Source: Sinorhizobium psoraleae
GTDB lineage: Bacteria > Pseudomonadota > Alphaproteobacteria > Rhizobiales > Rhizobiaceae
Length of the DNA stretch: 64,000 nucleotides
Direction: 5' to 3'
NCBI RefSeq assembly: GCF_013283645.1
Contig: NZ_JABEKV010000001.1
Span: 984,577-1,048,576, forward strand
The position numbers and the translations under genes are program-made. Position 1 is the stretch's first letter. Every line of letters starts with the position of its first letter. This document shows, one piece after another, positions 19,195 to 27,829 of the stretch. The notes below the pieces were generated by a model. It had not been told where the DNA came from. It was given only the letters and a program-made list of their open reading frames with translations, and ran no database searches.

Positions 19195-19944
19195 ATGCAA
19201 CATCTGAAAGACAAGGTCGCCGTTATCACCGGTGGCAATAGCGGCATCGGCAGGGCGACCGCCAAGCTTTTCGCCGAGGAAGGCGCGCGGGTTATCATTA
19301 CCGGTCGGCGGCAGGATGTCGTCGACCAGGCGGTGCGCGATATTGGTCATCATGCCATTGGCATCGTGGGCGACGTCGCCGACCTCGAACATCACCACCA
19401 GGTGGTGGACATGGTGGAGAACCATTTTGGTGGCCTCGATATCTATATTGCCAATGCCGGCGTCATCAAGCTCACTGCGTCCCACAATGTGACACCGGAG
19501 GACTACGACCGGCATTTCGCCATCAACACGCGCGGTGTGTTCTTCGGTGTGCAGACGATCGCGCCGCTAATCCATGATGGCGGCAGCGTCATCGTCACGA
19601 GCTCGCTGGCGGCAACAAAGGTCCTGCCGGACCACGCGGTTTACGCCGGCTCGAAGGCTGCCGTCGCCGCCTTCGCGAAGAACTGGGCGATCGAATTCAA
19701 GGCACGGCGCATCCGCGTCAACATACTTAGCCCAGGGCCGGTCGAGACGGAAATTCTCGGTAAGCTCGGCGTATCAGAGGCCGAACGCCCAGCATTCGAT
19801 GATCACATGGCGTCGCTCATCCCGGCAGGGCGGATGGGACGGCCGGAGGAACTGGCGCGCGCCGCACTCTTCCTCGCCTCAGACGCGGGCAGCTTCGTCA
19901 ATGGGATCGAACTTCATGCCGACGGTGGCATGACCTTGGCTTGA
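19195..19944 (+). CDS. Short-chain dehydrogenase/reductase
   Basis: 249 residues, a classical SDR: TGGNSGIGRATAKLFAEEGA (cofactor motif), IANAG, the catalytic Ser in VIVTSSLAATKVL, YAGSKAAVAAFAKNW (YxxxK) and the C-terminal FVNGIELHADGGM. TGRRQDVVDQ after the second strand suggests NADP(H). The SD aaaggaga is 8 bases from ATG. It is divergent from the LysR gene and likely its target. The substrate is unknown. Confidence 0.92.
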   Translation: MQHLKDKVAVITGGNSGIGRATAKLFAEEGARVIITGRRQDVVDQAVRDIGHHAIGIVGDVADLEHHHQVVDMVENHFGGLDIYIANAGVIKLTASHNVTPEDYDRHFAINTRGVFFGVQTIAPLIHDGGSVIVTSSLAATKVLPDHAVYAGSKAAVAAFAKNWAIEFKARRIRVNILSPGPVETEILGKLGVSEAERPAFDDHMASLIPAGRMGRPEELARAALFLASDAGSFVNGIELHADGGMTLA

Positions 19945-20333
19945 GGGGCGAGGAAAATGCCCGAGACGACTGGGTCGTCCTCGTTCGGTTACGCGCTGGC
20001 TCTGCAACGGGCCTAGTGTTTTGGGATGCCAACGATCTGGTCATCATGGCTCCTGCTGCGGACATTTCAGCCCGACACTGGGACCGCTGTGTTCTTCTGT
20101 CGGTTAGTCGAACATCCGCACGAGTCGCGGTAGGTCTACGACCGCAGAGGGGCGGGCACCGGAAAATCCGGGCCGTCTCTACGAGCGGCAGCAACGGGTC
20201 GAGACGCGACGATCGCAGCTTCTGAAGTAAGGTCTGGAAGTGGCGCACTTGAGACGTGCCACCGCGATCTGTGAGCGTTGGCTTCAGTCAGATTTCCATC
20301 AGGGCGAGTAAATCGAAGTCTCCGTGTAGTCGG
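19945..20333. other. Intergenic region without a recognisable gene
   Basis: 389 bases between the SDR stop and the 13-bp tRNA repeat. A short hairpin cgagacgac/gtcgtcctcg just after the SDR gene may end its transcript. The small open frames here show no protein-like pattern. I see no promoter or RNA gene that I can support. Confidence 0.4.
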
Positions 20334-20346
20334 GCCCCCGCAACCA
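20334..20346 (+). other. Putative att site: 13-bp copy of the tRNA-fMet 3' end
   Basis: The bases gcccccgcaacca are identical to 81-93, the last 13 bases of tRNA-fMet including CCA, in the same orientation. No further tRNA sequence precedes them. A good terminator follows 12 bases later, as would be expected behind an intact tRNA gene. The simplest reading is the far junction (attR-like) of an element that inserted into the tRNA 3' end, with the original tRNA flank now displaced to here. Confidence 0.6.
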
Positions 20347-20357
20347 AATCAATCCGC

Positions 20358-20383
20358 AAAAGGCGCCCCCTGGGGCGTCTTTG
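20358..20383 (+). terminator. Orphan terminator after the tRNA 3'-end copy
   Basis: Stem aaaggcgcccc/ggggcgtcttt (20359-20369 and 20372-20382), 11 pairs with one G-T, tight CT loop and T-rich right arm. No gene ends just upstream; only the 13-bp tRNA tail does. It fits the former terminator of tRNA-fMet before insertion of the region to the left. Confidence 0.6.
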
Positions 20384-20693
20384 GCGTTAAAGCCACCATC
20401 AGCCCGCACGGCAAAGCGCGCAAACGGCAGGCAAAGATGGCCACGGCAAAGCCGATAAAAAAACAAGCCCTCGCAACAAAGCAGAACTGAAAAGCTGTCC
20501 GCAGGAAGATCCGATCCGACCGTCACGGCATTCTCGACATCGATCGCCGGCTATGCCGGGGGGAGGGGGAAGCGGCGCTCGTCCATGGCCAGCATACGCG
20601 CGAAATTCCGCGCGAATACGGTCACGGCGATGATTGCCATCGATAGCCTTCTGGGGCGCAAGGTGGCGGAGAAATCGTCGCCTACTGGATGTT

Positions 20694-20790
20694 TCCTGAA
20701 ACCGTATTCGATTAAGAATAACACATGCATCGATTCAAAGTGCGACAGCGACCTTTGTGCGTCTGAAAAGACGCACCGCGCTGTAGAACA
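20694..20790 (+). repeat. Mosaic palindromic repeat, family B
   Basis: It holds an inner stem gtgcgtct/agacgcac around gaaa and an outer stem acagcg/cgctgt, preceded by gattcaaagtgc and a tail like cctgaaaccg. Related copies lie at 39277-39390 and 62591-62760. All sit between genes in the same orientation, as for rhizobial intergenic mosaic elements. The surrounding gap (20384-21044) shows no gene I can support. Confidence 0.65.
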
Positions 20791-21044
20791 CGATGATCTT
20801 AGGTTGCCTCGGCCTAAATCATAAACGCTTCGATGCGAAAAGGTCAGAGCGGGATGCGGGCGGATCGATCCGGCATTCTCCGAACGTTGCACGCGAGCCG
20901 AAGTCGTGCTTCAAGATGGCACGTGACTGGACATGCGGCATGGCGTTCGCAATGCTCGCTCAGACGCATGTTGCTTCGATGAGGCCGGCGAGCCCGCCAG
21001 CCGGCCTAATCCATTTTGGCGGCGGTTCTCCCGAGAGACACTCC

Positions 21045-21989
21045 ATGGCACTCAAAGTTGCGGTCCAGATGGACCATATTTCCTCAATCAACATCGCGGG
21101 TGACAGCGCCTTTGCCTTGATGCTGGAGGCACAGGCACGCGGCCACGAGCTTTATCACTATACCCCCGACCGCCTTGCGATGATCGGCAACGACGTTTTC
21201 TGCGTGCTGGAGCCGGTCGATGTGCGCGACGAGAAGGGCAACCATTTCGTGCTCGGCGAGAAGCAACGCATGAATCTGGCCGATATCGACGTGGTGCTCA
21301 TGCGCCAGGATCCGCCGTTCGACCTGTCCTACATCGCGGCGACCCATATGCTCGAAAAGATCCATCCCAGGACCCTCGTCGTCAACGATCCAGCCGAGGT
21401 GCGCAACGCCCCGGAGAAACTCTTCGTCACCGAGTTCGCAGATCTGATGCCGCCGACGCTCATCACGCGCGACAAGACGGAAATCGACCTATTCCGTGCC
21501 GAATACGGCGATATCGTCATGAAACCGCTTTTCGGTCATGGTGGCGCAGCCGTGGTCCGTCTCACCAGGGACGATCTCAACTACGGCTCACTCTATGATA
21601 TCTTCGCCACGACCTTCCGTGAGCCTTGGGTCATTCAGCAGTTCCTGCCGAACGTGAAGCATGGCGACAAGCGCATTCTCCTCGTCGACGGCGAGTTCGC
21701 GGGTGCGGTCAACCGGGTGCCTGCAGCCGGCGATCTGCGCTCCAACATGGTGCGCGGCGGTGCGCCGACCGTCGCCGACCTCACCAAAAAGGAGCGGGAA
21801 ATCTGCGAGCGTTTGGGCCCTTCACTGCGTGAGAAGGGGCTCATTCTCGTCGGCATTGACGTCATCGATGACAAGCTCACCGAAATAAATGTCACCGCGC
21901 CAACTGGTATCCGCGCAGTGAGGAAGCTTGGCGGTCCGGACGTGGCGGCGAAAGTATGGGACGTGCTGGAGGCGAAGCTGGCGGGGTGA
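21045..21989 (+). CDS. gshB: Glutathione synthetase
   Basis: 314 residues, the usual bacterial GshB length. It joins gamma-glutamylcysteine and glycine with ATP, in the cytoplasm. Visible family parts are [20 protein letters not shown] at the start, [33 protein letters not shown], the ATP-grasp segment [37 protein letters not shown] and the C-terminal metal/substrate region [21 protein letters not shown]. The frame is open from 20793, but ATG 21045 matches the family start. It lies just outside the proposed island and is the first housekeeping gene to its right. Confidence 0.95.
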   Translation: MALKVAVQMDHISSINIAGDSAFALMLEAQARGHELYHYTPDRLAMIGNDVFCVLEPVDVRDEKGNHFVLGEKQRMNLADIDVVLMRQDPPFDLSYIAATHMLEKIHPRTLVVNDPAEVRNAPEKLFVTEFADLMPPTLITRDKTEIDLFRAEYGDIVMKPLFGHGGAAVVRLTRDDLNYGSLYDIFATTFREPWVIQQFLPNVKHGDKRILLVDGEFAGAVNRVPAAGDLRSNMVRGGAPTVADLTKKEREICERLGPSLREKGLILVGIDVIDDKLTEINVTAPTGIRAVRKLGGPDVAAKVWDVLEAKLAG

Positions 21990-22245
21990 GGATCGTCTGA
22001 CGATATCCGCAGCCATTGGCGGCGGGATGCTAAGCGCCTCCGCGAGCGGCGATCGTTACGCTAACGCGATCGTCCTATGGGGCGCGGGTTAAGGGCGGTC
22101 ACGGTCTCTCCGGAGATCGCCGGCCGCCCGCCGCTTACGTCGGGGGAGATCGAGTGCAGACAGGATTGATCCGGTGAAACTCTGTCGATGCGATGAAGAT
22201 GGGAAACGAACAGCCGAAAAGAAAATCAATCAATACTAGTCATTT
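21990..22245. other. Intergenic region gshB to lysE
   Basis: About 300 bases in total up to 22300. Imperfect GC-rich palindromes (gcggcgatcgttacgctaacgcgatcgtcc and ggtctctccggagatcgccggccgcc) follow gshB and may act in termination. No open frame here looks like a protein. Confidence 0.35.
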
Positions 22246-22263
22246 TTCCATCAGATGATGGAA
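22246..22263. promoter_or_regulatory. Inverted repeat upstream of the LysE-type exporter
   Basis: TTCCATCA (22246-22253), two bases, TGATGGAA (22256-22263): a perfect 8-bp dyad ending 37 bases before the exporter ATG, in an A/T-rich stretch. Its position suits an operator. The regulator is not known. Confidence 0.4.
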
Positions 22264-22300
22264 TGGTAGAGTAAAAGGATCCTCTTCTATTGGATCGCCT

Positions 22301-22936
22301 ATGCTCGAATATTCTCTTGCCCATTGGATCGCATTCCTCACGGCCGCCGTTCTTCTGAACCTGTCGCCCGGTCCAGATATGGCTCTCATCCTCGGCCATA
22401 CGATCAGGAGCGGAACAAGGGCTGGATTTTCAGCACTCTTCGGCATTTGGACCGGCTCGCTCGTCCACGTGCTTCTAGCTGCATTCGGTCTCTCCGCCGT
22501 TCTCGCCGCGTCGGCAACCGCCTTCACAGCCGTCAAGTGGATTGGGGCGCTCTATCTCGTGTGGCTCGGCATCCAGGCGCTGCGGGCAGGCGGCGGGACG
22601 GCTTTTGCGAAAGCCCAGGGCGAAACCTCAAGTTGGAGGCAGATTTACCGACAGGGTGTTCTCGTTGCGGCGCTCAACCCGAAGGTCGCCATCTTCTTTC
22701 TCGCGTTCCTGCCGCAGTTCGTCGTCGAAGGCGCTGGCCCAGCCTGGTTGCAACTCGCCGTGCACGGCCTCCTGATCATTGTCGTGGCGGCGTTCATCGA
22801 GCCGCCGCTTATCCTTGCCGGCGGACGGTTCACGGATCTTATCAAGAGGAATGGCCGCATCTCTGTTTGGCTTGACCGTGGCCTTGGCGCGCTTTTCGTA
22901 GCACTCGGCATCCGCTTGGCGTTGACGACCCGCTAG
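22301..22936 (+). CDS. LysE/RhtB-family amino acid exporter
   Basis: 211 residues, the family's usual size, with about six hydrophobic helices. The N-terminal signature LNLSPGPDMALILGHTIRSG and the GFSALFGIWTGSLVHVLLAA segment are typical, as is LVAALNPKVAIFFLAFLPQF in the middle. It likely exports an amino acid or homoserine lactone-like compound across the inner membrane. It has a dyad just upstream and runs into a palindromic repeat that overlaps its last base. The LysR gene on the other side is convergent. Confidence 0.92.
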   Translation: MLEYSLAHWIAFLTAAVLLNLSPGPDMALILGHTIRSGTRAGFSALFGIWTGSLVHVLLAAFGLSAVLAASATAFTAVKWIGALYLVWLGIQALRAGGGTAFAKAQGETSSWRQIYRQGVLVAALNPKVAIFFLAFLPQFVVEGAGPAWLQLAVHGLLIIVVAAFIEPPLILAGGRFTDLIKRNGRISVWLDRGLGALFVALGIRLALTTR

Positions 22937-23025
22937 ATCATCTCACCGCTTTCGTTGAAAACGGTGAAATGATCTCTCTGAAACCACGCAATCCCGAACG
23001 GAAAACCGTTACACGCTTTTCGTGG
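22936..23025 (+). repeat. RIME-like double palindrome, family A copy 1
   Basis: The first palindrome has arms gatcatctcaccg/cggtgaaatgatc (22936-22948, 22962-22974; one mismatch). The second has outer arms ccacg/cgtgg (22984-22988, 23021-23025) around the conserved core acggaaaaccgttacacgc. The two-palindrome layout agrees with rhizobial RIME1 elements as I recall them. It lies between convergent lysE and lysR genes and may double as a bidirectional terminator. Confidence 0.65.
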
Positions 23026-23032
23026 CACTGCT

Positions 23033-23974
23033 TTAAAATATGGGCTCCGTCGGGGCGGATTGAACTCTTGCCCATGGCGCGACGGACAAGCACTCGACAA
23101 GGTAATCCATGAGCGCCACCACACGCGCCGGCCGCAAGGTGCCAGGCGGGGTCAGAAGATTTAGCGCAATGTCATTGATGCGCCACCCAGGCAACACTTC
23201 TTCGAGCTTTCCCTCGGCCAGATCTTTCCAGACCATGAATTCCGGCTGAAGCGCCAGGCCATATCCCGCCATCAGTGCCGGAGTGAGCGCTTCAGCATTA
23301 TTGAACTTCAGCCTCCCCCGCACAGAAACGATGTACTCGTCGCCGCATCGGTGGCGAAAGCGCCAGAGTTCGGGTGAGGGGAGATTGGTGTAGATCAGGC
23401 AGGCGTGCTGCTCCAGGTCGCGAGGGTGGGTGGGCCGGCCCCATTGATCGAGGTAGGCGGGGGACGCGACGAGCGGGCGACGCACAGCGCACAGCTTGCG
23501 GGCGCGAAACGAAGAGGTTGTCAGAGCCGCAATTCGCAAGGCGAGATCAAAGCCGCCGGCAACGAGATCTTCAATGTGATCGCTGAGCGAGAGCTCGATA
23601 TCGACCTGGGGATAGCGCTCGAGGAAGGCCGGAATGAGGGGAGCCAGATAGCTCACGCCAAATGACATGGGAGCGGTGACGCGGACCAGTCCGCGCGGAT
23701 TGAGCGCCTGTTCCGTTGCTTCGGCTTCGATGGTTTCGCCGTCGGCAAGAATGCGTGCCGCCTTGTCGCGTGCGGCTTCTCCCGTTGTGGTGAGCGATAT
23801 CCGGCGGGAAGTCCGGTGCAGGAGTGCCGCGCCGAGCCGTTGTTCGAGACGGCTGATTGCCTTCGAGATCGTCGGCTGCGACATCCCAAGAGATTCAGCT
23901 GCTTTTGCAAAAGAGCCGGTCTCCGCAACACGGGCAAAGACTGCCCAGGCCTCAAGGTCAGGAAGTTTGCTCAT
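23033..23974 (-). CDS. LysR-family transcriptional regulator
   Basis: 313 residues from ATG 23974 ([20 protein letters not shown]); the open frame continues to 24031, but that extra lead is not family-like. The HTH is in [20 protein letters not shown] with [20 protein letters not shown], then the effector domain starting [20 protein letters not shown]. It is of the DmlR/PgrR-like subgroup by its LxRTSRR and VTAP patterns. It is convergent with the LysE exporter, so regulation of that gene is possible but not shown. Confidence 0.9.
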   Translation of the reverse strand: MSKLPDLEAWAVFARVAETGSFAKAAESLGMSQPTISKAISRLEQRLGAALLHRTSRRISLTTTGEAARDKAARILADGETIEAEATEQALNPRGLVRVTAPMSFGVSYLAPLIPAFLERYPQVDIELSLSDHIEDLVAGGFDLALRIAALTTSSFRARKLCAVRRPLVASPAYLDQWGRPTHPRDLEQHACLIYTNLPSPELWRFRHRCGDEYIVSVRGRLKFNNAEALTPALMAGYGLALQPEFMVWKDLAEGKLEEVLPGWRINDIALNLLTPPGTLRPARVVALMDYLVECLSVAPWARVQSAPTEPIF

Positions 23975-24271
23975 GTAAATCTTGGAATGAATGTCTTTCC
24001 GCGCGTTCAATTCTGCATGATCCGAGATCATGCTATTTGAGGAGAGGCGTCAAGGAAAACTTCAAGATGTCTCTCAGGCTTCCTCGTCAACATCGAAATC
24101 CGGGACATGGTCGCCGAACGCCAGGCTTTTCGGCGTCCTGCGTTCATGACGTGTGGGCAATGGCATGGTCAGGCAAGTATTTCAGGTCGCCACCTATAAT
24201 AGAATTGCTTACGCGGCCGGCGGTCCTCGTACGCCGGCGGAACACGTCAATCGACCTCACTTTCGGCACCC

Positions 24272-24745
24272 ATGATATCCCTTGTCCCGACTGAAGCCGA
24301 ACGGCATCACTTGAGAAGCACGCTAACCACAATGGCGCTCTGTACCGGTACTGCAATTCTCTCCGCATGTGTCGCGCCCGAGACCATGCTACGCGGCGTT
24401 GGGGGGAATCCAGTCGCGGCGCTGCCGCTCGAGCCGCAGGGTGTGGCAGGGGAGTGGCTGGACCCGAACGGATTCGTCTCAAGCTTCAGCGGGGGAGAAT
24501 TCAAAACTCGCACGACCGACACCAACCAGGTGCTCGCCTACGGCACCTATGTCAGTTCCACCCCGCATCTCATCGAGATTCGCATGACGTCCCTGCTGCG
24601 CAACCGCACGACCAGGGTCAATTGTGCGCTTGTCGGTCCGAGCCAGTTGAACTGCACGGCCGAATCCGGATCGCGTTTCACGCTCCAGCGCCGGGCGGCG
24701 GTCTCCGATTCGGGCACGGCGAACGCGATCGTCGGTCCCGGCTAA
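24272..24745 (+). CDS. Omp10-like outer-membrane lipoprotein
   Basis: 157 residues as drawn. The lipobox is AILSAC with the lipidated Cys at residue 33, so it is an exported lipoprotein. The mature part resembles Brucella Omp10: GEWLDPNGFVSSFSGGEFKT, then RTTDTNQVLAYGTYV, IEIRMTSLLRNRTTRVNCAL and LNCTAESGSRFTLQRR. The exact start is uncertain: ATG 24272, TTG 24311 and ATG 24332 are in frame, and none has a good SD. The 24032-24271 gap upstream holds no gene I can support. The role of this lipoprotein family is unknown. Confidence 0.8.
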   Translation: MISLVPTEAERHHLRSTLTTMALCTGTAILSACVAPETMLRGVGGNPVAALPLEPQGVAGEWLDPNGFVSSFSGGEFKTRTTDTNQVLAYGTYVSSTPHLIEIRMTSLLRNRTTRVNCALVGPSQLNCTAESGSRFTLQRRAAVSDSGTANAIVGPG

Positions 24746-24825
24746 CGCCGGTCGGCGGTCGCCAAAGTGTGCGGATCGTTGTCGCGCGCGCCGTGCGAAC
24801 AGAGACAGTAATCCGGAGGCTGGAT

Positions 24826-25104
24826 ATGGAAACGAGCTTCGATGTAGGACACGCCTCTCACGCGCTTGGGGCCATGGCGCATGCCCATCGGCTGCTCATC
24901 CTCGAATTGCTACTCGAGCGCGAATGGTCCGTTGGCACGCTCGCCGTTCGGGTCGGGCTCAGGCAGGCGACATTATCGCAGCATCTGGCGAAACTACGCG
25001 TGGCAGGCGTTGTCCAGTATCGGCGAGAAGCGCAGACGGTTCTTTATTCATGCCGTTCCGACTTCGTCATGCGTATCATGGATGCATTGAAAAAACGTCG
25101 ATGA
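24826..25104 (+). CDS. ArsR-family winged-helix regulator
   Basis: 92 residues, a bare ArsR/SmtB-type DNA-binding domain: ALGAMAHAHRLLILELLLER, the recognition helix in VGLRQATLSQHLAKLRVAGV, and the wing VQYRREAQTVLYSC. No metal-binding CxC or alpha5 site is seen in the expected positions; Cys in YSCRSDF is single. ATG 24826 follows ccggagg with 6-nt spacing. It could sense oxidation or another cue (BigR-like group), but that is a guess. Confidence 0.85.
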   Translation: METSFDVGHASHALGAMAHAHRLLILELLLEREWSVGTLAVRVGLRQATLSQHLAKLRVAGVVQYRREAQTVLYSCRSDFVMRIMDALKKRR

Positions 25105-25165
25105 GGCGCTGTTGAGCCAGGAAGAGCGTTCTGAATTGTAACCTGGTTTCGCGCAGGCGCGGATC

Positions 25166-25194
25166 AGGCGCGGCAGCCGGAAGCCGCCGCGCCT
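25166..25194 (-). terminator. GC-rich hairpin at the end of the leftward ABC block
   Basis: Stem aggcgcggc/gccgcgcct (25166-25174, 25186-25194), six bases past the stop of the isomerase-like gene, with extra ggc/gcc pairing in the loop. There is no T run. It is the probable 3' end of the long leftward transcript. Confidence 0.45.
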
Positions 25195-25200
25195 TGCTAA

Positions 25201-26115
25201 TCACTCGGCCGCGAGCGTCTGCTCGCCGCTGTTCAGCGTCATCAGCCTCCTGGCGCGCGCGAGGCTTTCGGGCTGTTCGTTGCCGTACCGAGCGCCGATT
25301 TCCATCATCAGGACGGTGTCGGGCAGGAATTCGAGTTCGCTGAAAATGCTATCCCAGTCGATATCACCCCAGCCGAGCGGCATGTGCAGGTCGCCTATGC
25401 CGAGCGCAGTCGATTCCTGAGGGTGGAACGCCTTGTAAAACCCTTGCGGGCGGCCGAAGGAATCATGGACATGCAGATGCCCGGCAACCGGTGCCATGGC
25501 GCGAAGCTGTTCGCGGAAATCGAGTCCGCGATAGGTCGATTCGATATAGGCATGGCTGAAGTCGATCAGCGCCACCAGGTTAGGGTGATCGACCGCCTTC
25601 ACCGTTTCCGCCAGCTCGACGGGCGTCTGCCGGTATTGGCCCGGTTCAGTGGTGAAGATGTTCTCGAACGCGATGCGCACTCCATAGGGTTTGCAGAACT
25701 CGGCAAGCTCGAACAGGGCTTCCCGCTCGCGCCGATCTGCGGCCGCCCGGTCGAAGATCTGGTCGGCACGCAGAAAGCCGCCGTGCTGGACGAGGACACG
25801 CGCATCGATCCGGTCACATAGCTCGACCAGCGCCTTCGCCGCGTCGATCTGGTAGCGGCAGGTGACCGGGTCCATGAAATTTGACGATACGAGGCCGTGG
25901 ACCGTATAGCGGAACTCGAACTGGCTGGTGAGCGCCACGAGCCTGTCGGCCCTTTCCTTGATGATGCGGCCGCCGGCGATAAGGTCGAGGCTGGTGAGCC
26001 CCAGTTCAACCGTGTCGACGCCGATTCCGGCGAGGCGGTGCAGGTCCGCTTCGAGACTGTCCAGTTCGCCGTCGGTCGAGCCGGAATTGAAGCCTGTCGC
26101 GATGATGTTGCCCAT
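25201..26115 (-). CDS. Sugar phosphate isomerase/epimerase-like TIM barrel
   Basis: 304 residues of the xylose isomerase-like TIM-barrel family (AP endonuclease 2 fold). Metal-ligand strands are visible: VQHGGFL, IAFENIF (Glu), VALIDFSHAYIE (Asp and His), HLHVHDSFGRPQGF (His, Asp) and VLMMEIGARYGNE (Glu). It likely isomerises or epimerises a sugar or sugar-acid product. ATG 26115 has ggagacgaac upstream. It is the last gene of the leftward ABC/GDPD block, 28 bp after the phosphodiesterase gene. Confidence 0.85.
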   Translation of the reverse strand: MGNIIATGFNSGSTDGELDSLEADLHRLAGIGVDTVELGLTSLDLIAGGRIIKERADRLVALTSQFEFRYTVHGLVSSNFMDPVTCRYQIDAAKALVELCDRIDARVLVQHGGFLRADQIFDRAAADRREREALFELAEFCKPYGVRIAFENIFTTEPGQYRQTPVELAETVKAVDHPNLVALIDFSHAYIESTYRGLDFREQLRAMAPVAGHLHVHDSFGRPQGFYKAFHPQESTALGIGDLHMPLGWGDIDWDSIFSELEFLPDTVLMMEIGARYGNEQPESLARARRLMTLNSGEQTLAAE

Positions 26116-26143
26116 TGTTCGTCTCCGATCGTAGGATTTTGGG

Positions 26144-26893
26144 TTATGCGTTGACCAGTGTTTCCGCGCGCAGTCTCAGGGCCAGATCCGGACTGTCGGA
26201 GGTGAGGTGTCCGATACCGCGGTCGAGCCATTTGCGGATGAGTTCCTCATCGTTCAGCGTCCACACGCAGAGCCGGTCGAGCGGCATGGTCCTGGTGACG
26301 AGGTCCCATTCGCGCCCCATCAGTTCATGATGGACGGCGACGATCTCGACCAAATCGTCGACGCGGCCGAGAAAGCTCTGCAGTCCATCCTGCTTGTCGG
26401 CCCACGCCGCGTTGACGGAGACGAGCCGCCGGATGTGCGGCGCACGGCGACGGCAAAGCTCGAGGACCGACGTGTCGAAGGAGGTGAGATAGCTGCGGTC
26501 GTCGAGGCCGAAGCGGGCGATCTCTGACGCCACCTTCTCGACGATGCCCGGGTAAGGCGTGCCGGTTGTGTGCGACTTGATCTCCACATGCAGCGTCTTG
26601 TCCTTTGCCGGGGCGAGCACCGAAAGCACGTCGGCAAGGGTGGGGATGTTCTCGTCAGTGCCTCTCAGCTTGATCCGTGCACGGGTTTCGGGCGTGAGCG
26701 CGCGCACCGGACCGTCGCCCTCGGCCGTCCGTTCGAGCGTTGCGTCATGGATGACGACGAGCTCTCCAGCGTCTGTGAGGTGCACGTCGAATTCGACGGC
26801 GTCCACGTTGAGCGCAAGCACGTTGCGAAAGCCCGTCAGGGAGTTTTCCGGCCAGAGATTGCGGCCGCCACGATGTCCGGTGATGAGTGTCAT
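26144..26893 (-). CDS. Glycerophosphodiester phosphodiesterase
   Basis: 249 residues, a single GDPD TIM barrel. The catalytic start ITGHRGGRNLWPENSLTGFR holds the HRG motif and PENS. VEFDVHLTDAGELVVIHDAT has the metal Glu/Asp and the second catalytic His, and LHVEIKSH holds the third metal Glu. No signal peptide, so it is cytoplasmic. It cleaves a glycerophosphodiester or related phosphodiester to glycerol 3-phosphate or a sugar phosphate. With the HAD phosphatase, isomerase and importer in the same block, it suggests uptake and breakdown of a phosphodiester-linked compound. Confidence 0.92.
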   Translation of the reverse strand: MTLITGHRGGRNLWPENSLTGFRNVLALNVDAVEFDVHLTDAGELVVIHDATLERTAEGDGPVRALTPETRARIKLRGTDENIPTLADVLSVLAPAKDKTLHVEIKSHTTGTPYPGIVEKVASEIARFGLDDRSYLTSFDTSVLELCRRRAPHIRRLVSVNAAWADKQDGLQSFLGRVDDLVEIVAVHHELMGREWDLVTRTMPLDRLCVWTLNDEELIRKWLDRGIGHLTSDSPDLALRLRAETLVNA

Positions 26894-26923
26894 TAGCTGG
26901 TCCTGTTGGAGTATCTGAACGGT

Positions 26924-27820
26924 TCAGCGCACCGTCGGATCGAGCTTGTCGCGCAGCCAGTCTCCGACGAGCGAGATCGACAGCGTGGTCAGCATGATGA
27001 CGAGTGCGGGGGCAAGCATGATCCAGGGTGCGCGCGTGAGGTATTCGCGTCCGAAGCCCACCATGTTGCCGAGGCTGGTTTCCGGCGGTTGCACGCCGAG
27101 GCCAAGGAAGGAGAGGCCGCTTTCCATCAGGATGATCTCGGGGAAGGTCAGCGTCATCGACACGATGAGCGTGGAAGCGACGTTGGGCAGGATGTGACGC
27201 AGATAGACTCTCGCCGGTGTCGCCCCCAACTGCACCACGGCGGCTGCATAGCCCTGCGCGCTTGCGGAAATCGCCAGGCCACGGGCGATGCGCGCGTAGC
27301 GCTCCCAGCCGTAAAAGCCCATCAGGCAGACCAGAAGCACCATTGACGAGCCGAAAAAGGCGAGAACGGCGAGCGACATGATCAGAAACGGCAGGGCCGC
27401 TTGGAAGTCGGCCAGCACCAGCACGAGATGTTCGACCGCACCACGGAATTTGGCAGCGGCAAAACCAAGCGCCGTTCCGAAGACCGCCGACAGGATCGTC
27501 GCGCCAAAAGCGATGACGAGCGAGACGCGGATCGACTGGATGAGGCGGGAGAGCACGTCGCGGCCCAGCTCATCGGTGCCCAACCAGTGCTTGGCATTAC
27601 CGGGTGATGCGAGCCGGTTGGTCAGATCCATCGCGGTGATGCCGTAGGGTCTCAAGGCGTCGGCAAAGCAGGCCACCAGGACCATGGCCGCCAGCCAGAA
27701 AATGCCGAGCCCGACCGAAAAGGGTACGTGGCGGCGAAGATACGAGATCAGCCCGAGAACGCCGCTGCGTGCCGATTGTGTTTGGGCCGATTGCTTTTGT
27801 GCCATGTCTGCCGAGGTCAT
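26924..27820 (-). CDS. Peptide/opine-type ABC transporter permease (DppC-like)
   Basis: 298 residues with about six membrane helices and the DppC/OppC N-terminal domain. The sequence TDELGRDVLSRLIQSIRVSL is the family signature, and the EAA loop region reads GATPARVYLRHILPN. It forms the inner-membrane channel with the DppB-like partner encoded just upstream (9-bp gap). ATG 27820 follows gaggaacggcg. Confidence 0.93.
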   Translation of the reverse strand: MTSADMAQKQSAQTQSARSGVLGLISYLRRHVPFSVGLGIFWLAAMVLVACFADALRPYGITAMDLTNRLASPGNAKHWLGTDELGRDVLSRLIQSIRVSLVIAFGATILSAVFGTALGFAAAKFRGAVEHLVLVLADFQAALPFLIMSLAVLAFFGSSMVLLVCLMGFYGWERYARIARGLAISASAQGYAAAVVQLGATPARVYLRHILPNVASTLIVSMTLTFPEIILMESGLSFLGLGVQPPETSLGNMVGFGREYLTRAPWIMLAPALVIMLTTLSISLVGDWLRDKLDPTVR

Positions 27821-27829
27821 CGCCGTTCC

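Noticed and set aside
20278..20892. Short frames on both strands between the island end and gshB
   Set aside because: They overlap the 13-bp tRNA copy, a terminator and a palindromic repeat and have no convincing start or protein-like pattern.
24367..24825. Long frame leading into the ArsR-type gene
   Set aside because: It overlaps the Omp10-like lipoprotein gene in another frame; ATG 24826 has its own ccggagg and begins the HTH domain.
25928..26134. Ser/Arg-rich plus-strand frame over the isomerase-like gene
   Set aside because: It is antisense to a complete TIM-barrel gene with metal-ligand motifs.
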